From Pseudohongiella spirulinae (GTDB lineage Bacteria; Pseudomonadota; Gammaproteobacteria; Pseudomonadales; Pseudohongiellaceae), in contig NZ_CP013189.1 in assembly GCF_001444425.1 (NCBI RefSeq), positions 372,001-436,000 on the forward strand: 64,000 bases of DNA, read 5' to 3'. The translations under genes and the position numbers were made by a program. Below are positions 8,544 through 18,036 of the stretch, in pieces. The notes below the pieces were generated by a model, which searched no databases, was not told the DNA's origin, and worked only from the letters and a program-made list of their open reading frames with translations. Within the stretch, counting starts at the first letter, position 1, and every line of letters starts with the position of its first letter.

Positions 8544-10593
8544 CCTCCTGCTCGCGAAACAGGCCGGTTTCAATCTGCTCTGAGGGCTGGCGCAAACAGT
8601 TGCCCTGCACGTAGTTGATATTGGCCTGCCAGAGCAGTGGCAGTAGCTCGATATCCTCAATCAGCGGTGCTATGACCCGAATGCCCTGCGCCTGCAGATG
8701 ACTCACAACATCGTGCAGGCGTTCACGTTGTTGACTGTCCAGATCGATGTGTTGCAACAATGATCGGTCCAGTTTGACAAACTCGGCGCTGACCATTCCC
8801 AACAGGCGGAATGGATCCAGGCTGCAACCGAAACGCGCGATAGCAAGTTCAAATCCCATTGTGCTGAGCGTCTGGCACAAAGTCCGTGCTTCATTTGGTG
8901 CGCTGAGTATATCCAGCTCATTGAGCTGTAATATCAGCTGACCGGGCGATTGATTCTGGCGTTTTAATTCGTGCGACAGCCAGACCGGAAACGTTTTGCT
9001 CAACAGGGTGTTGGCCGTCAAATTAACGGTCAGTCGCAATTGTGTGTTTTCTTGTGAGGCGATGGTCTTCATGGCGTGGCTAAGCACATAGCGGTCCAAG
9101 CGTTCGCCGTAGCCGTGCTGGATGGCGGCTTGCAAGAACTCCTCGGGGTAAATAAGCCGGTCAGCAACGGGTACCCGGATGCGAACCTCATAGTGCTCGC
9201 GCTCATCCGCGCGCAGGCTGACCGTGGGCTGATAAACCAACAGGAGGTTCTCATCCTGCATCGCCTGGCGCAGCGCTTCCAGTGTTTGTGAGTCTGAGCT
9301 TAGGGTACTGTTATCGCGGCCATTGCGTTCAGTGTGGCGGCGGATGGTTAGATGCTGCCTGGCCCGGACCAACAAGGTCTCGGCATCGGGGGCTTCATCA
9401 CTGATCATTGCTGCGCCGCAGTGAAACGCCAGTGTCATGTCTGCCGGCGCCATGCTCTGCAGCACGGTCTCCAGGCAATCCAGACTCGACAGCAATGTCA
9501 TGCAGGCCTCTGAGTCAGCATCCGGCAGGAGTACCGCGAAATCGCCGTCATTCAGTCTGCCAATCACACTCTGTGGCGGACACTTGGCTTGCAGTACAGA
9601 CGCAATATCACGCATCAGCAGGTGGCTATCGGTTTTGCCGAGCACAACCAGAATTTCCGCCATCTGTGGTGCAGTCAGCAGGATAACGGCACTGCTGCTG
9701 CCTTGATACACAGCCGCGCTGATGGCCTGGTTCAGGGCGCGCTCGAAGCCTGGTTCGTTTAACAGGCCGCTTTGCAGATCTTTACTCAATGCGCTGCGTA
9801 CTGCATTTTCATGTTTGATATTGCCTTTTGCTGTCTGCACCATCAACTGGAGGCTTTGTGAGCCATTGATGCTGATTGCGGCACCGTCCAGCGCAGCCAG
9901 CACTTCACTGCCATCGCGGCGGATTGCTGTGAATTCGCAGCGCTGAACACCGTTATTGAATGGCTGCTGTAAAAAACTGCGAACCTTTTCCGAATCTTCA
10001 TCTGCAACCAGGTCCAAAAACGGAACCGCAAAGACATCAGGTAATGATCTGAAGCCAAAAAAAGTCAGCCAGGCGGGGTTGGCGGATAGGTGCAGTCCGT
10101 TTTGCAAAGTCGCTACAGCATCGCTGGTGTTGTCGATGAATAACTGCAGACGTTGATAAAGTTCGCGGACATTGCCGGCTGCACGGCGACCTTCGCGGCG
10201 CAGGCGCAGTTGCTCCAGTTCACGGTTCACCTGATAAACAAACTGTACCTGACCACTGGCAGTCTCCAGTTGAGACTCGCTCACCAGCCCGGCTGCGCCC
10301 AGACTCAGCATGGGCAGCCAGCGCGACGGTGAGCGGCAGATCAATAGGCAAGGTATATCGCGCCGGGCCGTGCGTAACTGACGTAACAGAGTTTCGCAGG
10401 CCTGAACTGAGGCGTCGGTAAATAACAGTATCAGGTCATGCACGTCACTGCCCGGCACCTCATCAGGCAAATGTCCACCTGCAAACTCTTGCACCTTGAG
10501 CTTCAGGCCGGCACGTTCAAGCAGACCGGTTACCCGGGTGGCGCGATCGCCGGCATCCCGATTGATCAGTATGTGACAGGAAGGATTATCCAT
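8503..10593 (-). CDS. FimX-like c-di-GMP receptor (REC-like/PAS/degenerate GGDEF/degenerate EAL)
   Basis: 696 residues from the ATG at 10593, preceded by AAGGGC; this leaves 4 bp after epmB, so both are probably co-transcribed. Domains in order: receiver-like fold (about 1-115), PAS (about 150-260), GGDEF-like (about 270-430) in which the signature reads NDGDF (near 348), and EAL-like (about 440-690) in which the EAL triad reads EVR (near 470) and the loop normally DDFG reads ARFG. Both catalytic centres are thus broken, as in Pseudomonas FimX, which binds c-di-GMP and promotes type IV pilus assembly. The symbol is withheld because orthology rests on architecture only. Confidence 0.75.
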   Translation of the reverse strand: MDNPSCHILINRDAGDRATRVTGLLERAGLKLKVQEFAGGHLPDEVPGSDVHDLILLFTDASVQACETLLRQLRTARRDIPCLLICRSPSRWLPMLSLGAAGLVSESQLETASGQVQFVYQVNRELEQLRLRREGRRAAGNVRELYQRLQLFIDNTSDAVATLQNGLHLSANPAWLTFFGFRSLPDVFAVPFLDLVADEDSEKVRSFLQQPFNNGVQRCEFTAIRRDGSEVLAALDGAAISINGSQSLQLMVQTAKGNIKHENAVRSALSKDLQSGLLNEPGFERALNQAISAAVYQGSSSAVILLTAPQMAEILVVLGKTDSHLLMRDIASVLQAKCPPQSVIGRLNDGDFAVLLPDADSEACMTLLSSLDCLETVLQSMAPADMTLAFHCGAAMISDEAPDAETLLVRARQHLTIRRHTERNGRDNSTLSSDSQTLEALRQAMQDENLLLVYQPTVSLRADEREHYEVRIRVPVADRLIYPEEFLQAAIQHGYGERLDRYVLSHAMKTIASQENTQLRLTVNLTANTLLSKTFPVWLSHELKRQNQSPGQLILQLNELDILSAPNEARTLCQTLSTMGFELAIARFGCSLDPFRLLGMVSAEFVKLDRSLLQHIDLDSQQRERLHDVVSHLQAQGIRVIAPLIEDIELLPLLWQANINYVQGNCLRQPSEQIETGLFREQEVSLPQPGQHSESL

Positions 10594-10597
10594 GCCC

Positions 10598-11593
10598 TTA
10601 TTGTAGTCCGGTCTTGGATGCTTCACCGGGAATTTCCCGGACCAGTCTGGGTACAAGGTAGCCTGGAAGCTGATTAACAAGGGCTTTGTGCAGGCGTTTT
10701 GCCTCGGTATCGGTAACATCGAAATGTGCAACGCCTTTGACTTTGTCCAGTACGTGCAGGTAGTACGGCAGGATACCTGCAGAAAACAGTTGCTCGCTCA
10801 GAGCACTCAGTGCTGCGACTGAATCGTTGACGCCCCGCAACAGCACACTCTGGTTCAGCAGTTGTACATCAACTGATTTCAGCTTCTGCATGGCAGTCAG
10901 CACCTCATCGTCTATTTCGTTGGCATGATTAACATGCACTACCATCACCTTCTGCAACCGTGTCTCATTCATCCAGCTCAGCAACTCATCAGTGACCCGT
11001 GCCGGGATCATGACCGGTGTGCGCGTATGTATACGTAATCGGCCGATATGTGGAATTTCTGAAATGCGATTTGTCAGCCATGCCAGGTATTTGTCGTTGG
11101 CCGCCAGCGGGTCGCCGCCGCTATAAATCACTTCGTGGATGTCGGGGTTATCCGCCAACCATTGCAGACTCTGTTCCCAGCTCTGTCTGCCGGGCACATT
11201 ATCCTGATAGGGGAAGTGCCGACGGAAGCAATAGCGGCAATGCACGGCACAATGCGGGGCGGCTAACAGCAGTACACGACCGGCGTATTTATGCAGAATG
11301 CCGGCCCGCGGGTTAAAATCGGTCTCTGAAAGTGGATCGAAGTCAAAACCGGGGGTATCATCGCCCTCTTCAGTCAATGGCAATACCTGTCGCAACAAGG
11401 GGTCGTTGGCATCTCCGGGCCGCATGCGGCGGACAAATGCACGCGGGACTTTGAGCGGGAATCCGTCCAGAACCTCTGCAGGCATATTGAGCAGGGAGGC
11501 ATTCAGACCCAGCTCCCGCAGCAGCTCGGCGGGGTCTGTAATCAGATCTGACAGTTGCTCTTGCCAGGAACTGGTCGTTTTGGCGATCAGCAT
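10598..11593 (-). CDS. epmB: EF-P beta-lysylation protein (lysine 2,3-aminomutase family)
   Basis: 331 residues. The radical SAM motif HCAVHCRYCFRR (CxxxCxxC, near residue 118) follows YAGRVLLL, and YSGGDPL and TRTPVMIPARVT are typical of the KamA/YjeK family. EpmB converts (S)-alpha-lysine to (R)-beta-lysine, which EpmA attaches to EF-P. The assignment is strengthened by position: it diverges from efp over 100 bp, and epmA follows efp. It lacks the long extra C-terminus of catabolic lysine 2,3-aminomutases. A FimX-like gene follows 4 bp downstream. Confidence 0.93.
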   Translation of the reverse strand: MLIAKTTSSWQEQLSDLITDPAELLRELGLNASLLNMPAEVLDGFPLKVPRAFVRRMRPGDANDPLLRQVLPLTEEGDDTPGFDFDPLSETDFNPRAGILHKYAGRVLLLAAPHCAVHCRYCFRRHFPYQDNVPGRQSWEQSLQWLADNPDIHEVIYSGGDPLAANDKYLAWLTNRISEIPHIGRLRIHTRTPVMIPARVTDELLSWMNETRLQKVMVVHVNHANEIDDEVLTAMQKLKSVDVQLLNQSVLLRGVNDSVAALSALSEQLFSAGILPYYLHVLDKVKGVAHFDVTDTEAKRLHKALVNQLPGYLVPRLVREIPGEASKTGLQ

Positions 11594-11693
11594 GGTAAGC
11601 GGTAATCCGGTAAGTCGGGGTCTGTAATCAATGGTCGGCCATGTTATACCGTAGAGCGGGGCTGGCAGAAGAGTTATTTAAGCGAGGATAAAG

Positions 11694-12263
11694 ATGGCTA
11701 CTTTTTCAACCAACGAATTCAAACCGGGTCTCAAGGTGCTACTGGAAGGCGATCCCTGCTCCATACTGGAAAACGAATACGTAAAACCGGGCAAAGGTCA
11801 GGCCTTCAACCGTGTCAAACTTCGCAACCTGCTGAACGGGCGGGTGTGGGAGCGGACCTTCAAGTCCGGTGAGTCACTGGAAGGCGCCGACGTCATGGAA
11901 ACAGATATGTCCTATCTGTACAGCGATGGCGAGTTCTGGCACTTCATGAAAACCGATGGCAGCTTCGAGCAGTATGCGGCTGATAAAGCCGCCATGTCCG
12001 ATGCCATAGACTGGTTGAAAGAAGAAGAGACCTACATTGTGACCCTCTACAACGGTAATCCGATCAATGTCATGCCGCCGAACTTTGTAGAACTGGAAGT
12101 GACCGAAACTGACCCCGGCCTGAAAGGCGATACCGCCCAGGGCGGCAGCAAGCCGGCGACATTGACCTCTGGTGCGGTGGTGAAAGTGCCGTTGTTTGTG
12201 AATATTGGTGATGTGCTGCGGGTGGATACACGCACAGGCGAATACCAGAACCGCGTGCGCTGA
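11694..12263 (+). CDS. efp: Translation elongation factor P
   Basis: 189 residues with the usual three beta-barrel domains. K34 in [10 protein letters not shown] is the lysine that receives beta-lysine in the EpmA/EpmB pathway. The C-terminal region contains [17 protein letters not shown], the standard EF-P ending. The protein binds stalled ribosomes and relieves arrest at consecutive prolines. The start has GCGAGGAT 7 bp upstream. epmA begins 6 bp after its stop and epmB lies divergently upstream, so the factor and both modifying enzymes sit together. Confidence 0.97.
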   Translation: MATFSTNEFKPGLKVLLEGDPCSILENEYVKPGKGQAFNRVKLRNLLNGRVWERTFKSGESLEGADVMETDMSYLYSDGEFWHFMKTDGSFEQYAADKAAMSDAIDWLKEEETYIVTLYNGNPINVMPPNFVELEVTETDPGLKGDTAQGGSKPATLTSGAVVKVPLFVNIGDVLRVDTRTGEYQNRVR

Positions 12264-12268
12264 TCTTC

Positions 12269-13234
12269 ATGAAAGCTGATTGGCAGCCTGCAGCGCCGTT
12301 GGACAATCTGCGCCAGCGGGCGGCGATGCTGGCCTGCGTGCGGCAGTTTTTTGCTGAGCGCGGCGTGCTGGAAGTTGAAACACCACTTCTTTGCCAGAGT
12401 TCGGGGACCGATATTCACCTGGACAGTATAGCGGTGGAGCTGAACCCCGGCGCTATCCGCTACCTGCAGACCTCGCCCGAGTTTGCCATGAAGCGGCTGC
12501 TGGCCGCCGGCAGTGGGCCTATCTACCAGCTCTGCAAGGCATTCAGGCGTGATGAGTGTGGTAGCCGCCACAACCCCGAGTTCAGTATGCTGGAATGGTA
12601 CCGGCCGGGGTTTGATGAACAGGACCTGATGCAGGAGGTTGAGGCTTTGCTGCGATCCTGTTTGTCCGTCGATAGATTGCCTCTGCATAATTTTCGACGT
12701 AGCAGTTACCGGCAGTTATTTCAGCAGCACCTGTCGGTTGATCCATTTAAGGTGGCTGATAACGAGCTGATTGCGCTGGCGCGACAAAAAACGGCATCGC
12801 CGAGTCTGCATCTGAATCGTGATGAGGCCCTGAATCTGTTGATGGCTGCGGTGATAGAGCCGCAATTACTGCAGCCAGTGTTTGTCACCGACTTTCCCGC
12901 CAGCCAGGCTGCTCTTGCGCAGATCCGCCGTGACTCCGATGGAACGCTGCTGGCCAGGCGATTTGAGTTGTTTGTAAACGGCATGGAGATTGCCAACGGC
13001 TATCTGGAACTGACTGATGCTGATGAGCAGGCACGACGTTTTCAGGCAGATAATGAGGTGCGTCGGCAGACAGGTCTGCCGGTTTACCCGCCGGATACAC
13101 GCCTGCTGGCCGCGTTAAACGCCGGGCTGCCTGATTGTGCCGGTGTGGCGCTTGGTTTTGACCGCCTGCTGATGCTGGCGCTGGATGCAATACAGATTGA
13201 TCAGGTTATCAGTTTCACAGCCGGGAATGCATGA
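12269..13234 (+). CDS. epmA: EF-P--(R)-beta-lysine ligase
   Basis: 321 residues, the length of the lysyl-tRNA synthetase-like catalytic core without an anticodon-binding domain. Class II motifs are visible: VLEVETPLL (motif 1 region), YQLCKAFRRDECGSRHNPEFSMLEWY (motif 2, shown in two parts FRRDE and HNPEFSMLEWY) and GVALGFDRLLML (motif 3). The enzyme (GenX/PoxA/YjeA) activates (R)-beta-lysine and transfers it to K34 of EF-P. It starts 6 bp after efp, implying one transcript. Confidence 0.95.
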   Translation: MKADWQPAAPLDNLRQRAAMLACVRQFFAERGVLEVETPLLCQSSGTDIHLDSIAVELNPGAIRYLQTSPEFAMKRLLAAGSGPIYQLCKAFRRDECGSRHNPEFSMLEWYRPGFDEQDLMQEVEALLRSCLSVDRLPLHNFRRSSYRQLFQQHLSVDPFKVADNELIALARQKTASPSLHLNRDEALNLLMAAVIEPQLLQPVFVTDFPASQAALAQIRRDSDGTLLARRFELFVNGMEIANGYLELTDADEQARRFQADNEVRRQTGLPVYPPDTRLLAALNAGLPDCAGVALGFDRLLMLALDAIQIDQVISFTAGNA

Positions 13235-13299
13235 TCATTGGTGGCATGATAGGCTTGGAGCCTATGCTTAAATTGCCCACATTTTGTCAGAGTAGCTGA

Positions 13300-13620
13300 A
13301 TGACCCCAGAAGAAGAACAGCAGTATGGTACTGAACTGCACGATGTTAAACGTGCCCGCACCCGACTCATGGTGTGCTTCTTAACATTCCCACTCTATGT
13401 CCTGGCAGTGACCAGATTGCTGGATAACGGTCAGGATATTACCTGGCTGATGCTGGCCTACATGGCCATTTATGCTGTTTTCGGCATTGGCATGGCAGTC
13501 ACGCGCTGTCCGCGATGTAATCAACAATTCTATGTGAAACACTACTTTTTGAATCCCTTCCGGCGGCGGTGCTCCCACTGTGAGCTGTCATTTGTCAAAG
13601 ACCCCGGGGTTCCTCAGTAA
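13300..13620 (+). CDS. Small membrane protein with a zinc-ribbon-like Cys4 motif
   Basis: 106 residues. Two hydrophobic helices (about 22-41 and 48-67) are followed by a cytoplasmic-style knuckle pair CPRC (C70, C73) and CSHC (C91, C94), as in small zinc ribbons. I do not recognise a named family. It follows epmA by 65 bp on the same strand and overlaps the end of the convergent serine hydrolase by 26 bp. The regular CxxC spacing and sensible membrane helices support it as a real gene; its job is unknown. Confidence 0.6.
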   Translation: MTPEEEQQYGTELHDVKRARTRLMVCFLTFPLYVLAVTRLLDNGQDITWLMLAYMAIYAVFGIGMAVTRCPRCNQQFYVKHYFLNPFRRRCSHCELSFVKDPGVPQ

Positions 13621-14959
13621 ACCAGGACAGCATCTCTGCGACCCGGTCATTGATCGGGTAGCGACCTGACGTCCAGCCAAGACGGACCACCACCATATTC
13701 CGCGACGGCATCACAGTAATGGACTGCTCGCGATTGCCTTGTGCTGCATAAGCATCAGCCGGCAGATCCGGCCAGCGAAGTGAGCGGTTACCCCGGTTCA
13801 GCCACCATTGATAGCCGTAGGCCCGATTATTGTCTGAGTTATTGGGCGTGGTGGCACGTCTCACCCACTCTTCATTAACAATACGGGCTCCGTTCAATAC
13901 GCCACCATTCAACATCATCTGCCCCAGGCGAGCCCAGTCCCGGGCCGAGGCGTAAAAATAGGAGCTGCCAACCAGGATGCCGGCTGCATCCGTCTCAAAG
14001 ACAGAGTGCTGAAAACTCATTGGTGTTGCGATGTGCTGACGATAGTCCTGCAGGCTGTCTGACAATGTGGCTCCGGTATGGTCAAAGTAAACGCGCGACA
14101 ACAGATTGGCGGTGCCGGAACTGTAATTGAAACGGGCGCCCGGCTCATATCTCAGTGGTCGACGTATGGCGTAATCTGACGAGGACGGTTCAGTAAACAG
14201 CATCGCGGTGGCGTCATCGCCCGGGTTGTATTGCTCAGAAAAGTCCAGACCATCGGTCATGGTCAGCAGATTCTGCAGGGTGATTGTGCTGCGCTCATCG
14301 TGACTCCATTCCCGGAAGACCGGTTGCATCCCGGTATCAAGAATGCCCCGATATTCCAGATTGCCAAGCATCACGGCCATCAGGCTTTTGGCCATGGACC
14401 AGCCCAGCACGGGTGTTTCCGGATTCACGTTCTGCGCATAACTCTCAGCAACAATGCGGCCGTCTTTAACAATCAGAAGGGCGCGAGTATTCAAGCCCTG
14501 ACTATTGTCCGAACTGATCATTTGATCCAGTTGCGACTGTAATGCATGGTTAATGGTGTCCACCCGTGAGCCGTGCGGCCAGTGGCTGGTGAATACCGGC
14601 ATGGGCAGGGTTTGTTGGTAGGAGGCGCGCTCTGGATACCCGTCAAAATCACTGTAGCAACCAATACCTTCGACATAACTGGCGGTCCTGGGCGCCATAC
14701 CAAACAAAGACGCATGGACCTGTCTAAGGTTGTCATCAAATTCAATGTTCAGGTATTCCAGCAGTGGCGAGTACTGCACCAGATCATCCAGCGACTGCTG
14801 TTCAGAAAAACCGCTGACGTAGCGGGCGCTGCACAGGAGTTTTGCACCGATGCCGGACGCCACACCCGGGGCGGCGGCCAGATAGGCGGGCGTGATGCCG
14901 TTACTGGATGCCAGTGCAATGACAACAACAACGACAGCAGTAATCAGGATTTTTTTCAT
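13595..14959 (-). CDS. Serine hydrolase of the beta-lactamase/class C family
   Basis: 454 residues from the ATG at 14959 (an in-frame start at 14977 is less likely because the signal/anchor MKKILITAVVVVV begins here). The SxxK motif is SMAK (S188, K191) in VLGWSMAKSLMA; the second motif is Y-S-S in FNYSSG, where class C beta-lactamases have YxN. LTMTDGLDF and GYQWWLN match the 6-aminohexanoate-dimer hydrolase/esterase group. Likely a periplasmic or membrane-anchored esterase or amidase; nothing points to antibiotic resistance. It reads away from the acyl carrier protein gene and overlaps the 106-residue membrane protein gene at its 3' end. Confidence 0.78.
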   Translation of the reverse strand: MKKILITAVVVVVIALASSNGITPAYLAAAPGVASGIGAKLLCSARYVSGFSEQQSLDDLVQYSPLLEYLNIEFDDNLRQVHASLFGMAPRTASYVEGIGCYSDFDGYPERASYQQTLPMPVFTSHWPHGSRVDTINHALQSQLDQMISSDNSQGLNTRALLIVKDGRIVAESYAQNVNPETPVLGWSMAKSLMAVMLGNLEYRGILDTGMQPVFREWSHDERSTITLQNLLTMTDGLDFSEQYNPGDDATAMLFTEPSSSDYAIRRPLRYEPGARFNYSSGTANLLSRVYFDHTGATLSDSLQDYRQHIATPMSFQHSVFETDAAGILVGSSYFYASARDWARLGQMMLNGGVLNGARIVNEEWVRRATTPNNSDNNRAYGYQWWLNRGNRSLRWPDLPADAYAAQGNREQSITVMPSRNMVVVRLGWTSGRYPINDRVAEMLSWFTEEPRGL

Positions 14960-15075
14960 AGTAAACGCTCCGGCCACGGCTGGGTGAGCCCTGATTATGG
15001 CATAAATTTTTTGGCGACCGACACTGAGCTGGACTAGACTTTATTTAAAGACCACACAGCACGGAGGCTGTGATC

Positions 15076-15360
15076 ATGATGCAACGGGAAATGCTGGAGT
15101 CTGAAGTCGTACGCGTTATTGGTGAGTGCACTGAACATTTGTGCGACAGGCAGGAAATTGCGCCGGATACGGCCGTCGCGGATCTTATGATTGATTCGCT
15201 GCGCATGGTGCAGATTGTCTTTGAGCTGGAGACCGGGCTGGGTCTGGAGCTGCCGGAACATGCTCTGTTTCAGGTAGAGAAAGTCGGAGATCTTACCGAT
15301 CTGGTCAGGCTGGCCGCTCACGATGCCCGAAAATCGCCGTGCCTATCCGAATCATTGTAG
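15076..15360 (+). CDS. Orphan acyl carrier protein
   Basis: 94 residues from the ATG at 15076, placed 8 bp after GGAGG; a GTG at 15070 is too close to that site and an ATG at 15079 is possible. The phosphopantetheine site is S41 in MIDSLRMVQIVFELE, followed by the acidic recognition helix and ELPEHALFQ, as in small carrier proteins. It is not next to fatty-acid synthesis genes; the partner enzyme is unknown. Its last 56 bp overlap the 3' end of the convergent yggS-type gene, an unusually long tail overlap. Confidence 0.75.
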   Translation: MMQREMLESEVVRVIGECTEHLCDRQEIAPDTAVADLMIDSLRMVQIVFELETGLGLELPEHALFQVEKVGDLTDLVRLAAHDARKSPCLSESL

Positions 15361-16018
15361 CGCCTTCTGCGATAGCCGCCGGATAGTCATCGCTCATGCC
15401 CATGGACAGTGTATCCATATCCGGATAGCGGACGCGCAGCTTGTCAAACAACACTTTCAGTGGATGAAAGGTCTGACGCTGTATTTCATATTCCGTACTG
15501 GGTGCCGGGATTGCCATAAGGCCCCTGATTTTCAGGCGGGGCATCTGTTCGGCTATTTGCTGACAAAGCGCGTCGACATCGTTGATATCAACGCCGGATT
15601 TGCTATCTTCGTGAGAAAGATTGACCTGCACGCAGATATTCAAGGGAGGCATGTCCGCAGGGCGCTGCTCATTCAGGCGACGGGCAATTTTGAGTCGGTC
15701 GACACTGTGTACCCAATCAAAATGCTCAGCGATATCCCGGGTTTTGTTGGACTGAATGGGACCGATAAAGTGCCAGACAATATCAGGCGTGTCTGTGCCG
15801 GGTTCAGATAACACGGAAATTTTGTCCAGGGCTTCCTGCACGTAATTTTCACCGAACTGCCGGGCGCCAGCCTGCCAGGCTTCGCGTATTTTTTCCGGGC
15901 CGTGCGTTTTACTGACCGCCAACAAATGCACACTGCCCGGCAAACGACCAGCGATGCTTTCCTGTCTGGCCAGTTCGTCGAGCAGTTGTTGGTATCGGTT
16001 TTTGATGGTGTCGCTCAT
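15305..16018 (-). CDS. yggS: YggS-type pyridoxal-phosphate homeostasis protein
   Basis: 237 residues from the ATG at 16018. The PLP lysine lies in LLAVSKTH (K37); FGENYVQEA, WHFIGPIQSNK and LSMGMSDDYPAAI are signature stretches of the YggS/PROSC family. The protein binds PLP but has no known enzyme activity; it balances vitamin B6 and amino-acid pools. It usually sits beside pilT in gammaproteobacteria, and pilT is the divergent neighbour here, 141 bp away. The 3' end overlaps the acyl carrier protein gene. Confidence 0.93.
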   Translation of the reverse strand: MSDTIKNRYQQLLDELARQESIAGRLPGSVHLLAVSKTHGPEKIREAWQAGARQFGENYVQEALDKISVLSEPGTDTPDIVWHFIGPIQSNKTRDIAEHFDWVHSVDRLKIARRLNEQRPADMPPLNICVQVNLSHEDSKSGVDINDVDALCQQIAEQMPRLKIRGLMAIPAPSTEYEIQRQTFHPLKVLFDKLRVRYPDMDTLSMGMSDDYPAAIAEGATMIRIGTAIFGHRERPA

Positions 16019-16159
16019 GACAGCAATACTAGCATGCCTGGCAAGCATCTGCGTGGGGTTGTAAATCCTACTTTTTTGCTTGCGCCGATCGTGCATGGCG
16101 ATAACAAACAGGCTATTATTCAATGCAAAACCAAACCGGCAGTCGGAGTTCAATACGTT

Positions 16160-17197
16160 ATGGATATCACCAAGCTGTTAACCTTTGCCGTAAAAAACGG
16201 CGCATCTGATCTGCACTTGACAGCTGGCATGCCGCCACTGATCCGGGTGGATGGTGATATGCGCAAGATTGACCTGCCGGTGATGGATCATAAGACCGTC
16301 CAGGGTCTGATCTACGAGATCATGTCTGATCGTCAGCGCAAGGATTACGAAGAGTTTCTGGAGACGGACTTTTCCTTTGAACTGACGGATATTGCACGTT
16401 TTCGTGTCAATGCCTTCAATCAGAACCGCGGTGCTGCCGCCGTGTTCAGGACCATCCCTTCAGAGGTACTGACGATGGAGCAGTTGGGCATGGGGCAGGT
16501 GTTTGAAAATATCGCCAATTTCGCCCGCGGCCTGGTGGTGGTGACGGGTCCTACCGGCTCAGGTAAAAGCACAACACTGGCGGCCATGATCGATTACATC
16601 AACAAGTCCCGCTATGAGCATATTCTGACTATTGAGGACCCGATCGAATTCGTACATGAGAGTCACAAGTGTCTGGTGAATCAGCGTGAAGTGCATCGGG
16701 ATACGCATGGTTTTAATGAAGCGCTGCGCTCGGCTCTGCGCGAGGATCCCGACATTATCCTGGTTGGTGAGTTGCGCGACCTGGAGACCATTCGCCTGGC
16801 ACTGACAGCGGCAGAGACGGGCCATCTGGTTTTCGCGACCCTGCATACCAGCTCGGCTGCCAAAACTATTGACCGGATAATTGATGTATTTCCAGCCGGT
16901 GAAAAGAGCATGGTACGCTCGATGCTGTCGGAGTCGTTACAGGCCGTTATTTCACAGGCACTGCTGAAAAAGAATGGTGGAGGGCGTGTTGCTGCACATG
17001 AGATTATGATGGCAACTCCCGCCATCCGAAACCTGATTCGTGAAGACAAAATTGCGCAGATGTATTCGGCTATCCAGACTGGTGCCGGCTCTGGCATGCG
17101 TACGCTGGATCAGCATCTGAAAGAGCTGGTGCAGGCAGGCCTGATCAGCAAAGAAGCTGCGCGCACCAAGGCCAAGACACCGGACGCATTTCTTTAA
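16160..17197 (+). CDS. pilT: Type IV pilus retraction ATPase
   Basis: 345 residues from the ATG at 16160; the frame is open upstream to 15902 but MDITKLLTFAVKNGASDLHL is the standard PilT start. Walker A is GPTGSGKST (130-138), the Asp and His boxes are in TIEDPIEFVH and ATLHTSSAAKTIDR, and TPAIRNLIRE is the C-terminal motif needed for retraction. The hexamer sits at the inner membrane base of the pilus and powers twitching. pilU does not follow; the next gene is the convergent sodium channel gene 6 bp away. Confidence 0.96.
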   Translation: MDITKLLTFAVKNGASDLHLTAGMPPLIRVDGDMRKIDLPVMDHKTVQGLIYEIMSDRQRKDYEEFLETDFSFELTDIARFRVNAFNQNRGAAAVFRTIPSEVLTMEQLGMGQVFENIANFARGLVVVTGPTGSGKSTTLAAMIDYINKSRYEHILTIEDPIEFVHESHKCLVNQREVHRDTHGFNEALRSALREDPDIILVGELRDLETIRLALTAAETGHLVFATLHTSSAAKTIDRIIDVFPAGEKSMVRSMLSESLQAVISQALLKKNGGGRVAAHEIMMATPAIRNLIREDKIAQMYSAIQTGAGSGMRTLDQHLKELVQAGLISKEAARTKAKTPDAFL

Positions 17198-17203
17198 ATG
17201 GTT

Positions 17204-18028
17204 TTATTCCCGGGATTCGTTGCGAACTGATTGCAGGGCATCAATCTTGTCATTCAGTTCGCGGATAAGTCTCAACATCTCTTCCCTTTCGGCATGAGCA
17301 GCTGCCTCTTTAGCATCACGACGACGGTTTTCCTCTTCGTAATGCGTTTCCTGCATGGTGCTGACGATAATACCGATAAACAGGTTCAGCACGACAAAAG
17401 CGGTAATCAAAACATAGGACGTAAAATAGAGCCAGGCATAGGGATAAACAGCCATTACCGGCCGGGAGATGCCTTCAGACCAGCTTTCAAGCGTCATTAT
17501 CTGAAACAGGCTGTACAGGGTTCGGCCGAGGTGCCCGAACTTTTCCGGGAAGGCTTCAGCGAATAACTGCGTTCCCATGACGCCGTAGATATAAAACACC
17601 ATGCTGAGCAGGAACAGAATCCAGCCGATGCTGGGGATGGCATGCATCAGCGATTCAATCAGTCGTCGCAACCGTTCGATCTTGGTCAGCAGACGCAGCA
17701 CCCGCAGAATACGCAGGGCGCGCAGAATGGCCAGCGGACCGGTAGCCGGCACCAGAGCGATTGCAACAATCAGGAAATCAAAAATGTTCCAGCCACTGCG
17801 GAAAAAACGCAGCCCGTGGGCGTACAATTTGATCAGTATTTCTACGACAAAAACACCCAGTACTACCTGCTCAATCAACTTGAGCGGACCACCAAACAGC
17901 CGCATTACTGTGGTTGAGGTTTCCAGCCCCAGGGTGATGGCATTAAAAATGATGACGCCGATGATGACATTCTGGACCGAGGGACTCTCGATCCAGTTTG
18001 CCACACGCTGCCGGAATGACAGGTCCAT
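17204..18028 (-). CDS. Voltage-gated sodium channel of the bacterial NaChBac/NavAb type
   Basis: 274 residues with a full six-helix layout: S1-S3 in about 18-95, the voltage sensor S4 at 101-124 with arginines every third residue (R103, R106, R109, R112), S5 at about 133-157, the pore filter TLESWSE (179-185) and S6 at about 200-226. The filter equals that of NavAb except for the last residue and marks a sodium-selective tetrameric channel. The tail (from about 228) is rich in E and R and suited to the coiled coil that assembles the tetramer. The gene starts 8 bp after the gcvP stop with AGGA as ribosome site, so it is probably the last gene of the gcv operon. Confidence 0.9.
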   Translation of the reverse strand: MDLSFRQRVANWIESPSVQNVIIGVIIFNAITLGLETSTTVMRLFGGPLKLIEQVVLGVFVVEILIKLYAHGLRFFRSGWNIFDFLIVAIALVPATGPLAILRALRILRVLRLLTKIERLRRLIESLMHAIPSIGWILFLLSMVFYIYGVMGTQLFAEAFPEKFGHLGRTLYSLFQIMTLESWSEGISRPVMAVYPYAWLYFTSYVLITAFVVLNLFIGIIVSTMQETHYEEENRRRDAKEAAAHAEREEMLRLIRELNDKIDALQSVRNESRE

Positions 18029-18036
18029 GGATTTCC

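Noticed and set aside
13595-14959. Antibiotic-resistance beta-lactamase
   Set aside because: SxxK is present but the YxN motif is YSS and the closest features are those of esterase/amidase-type relatives.
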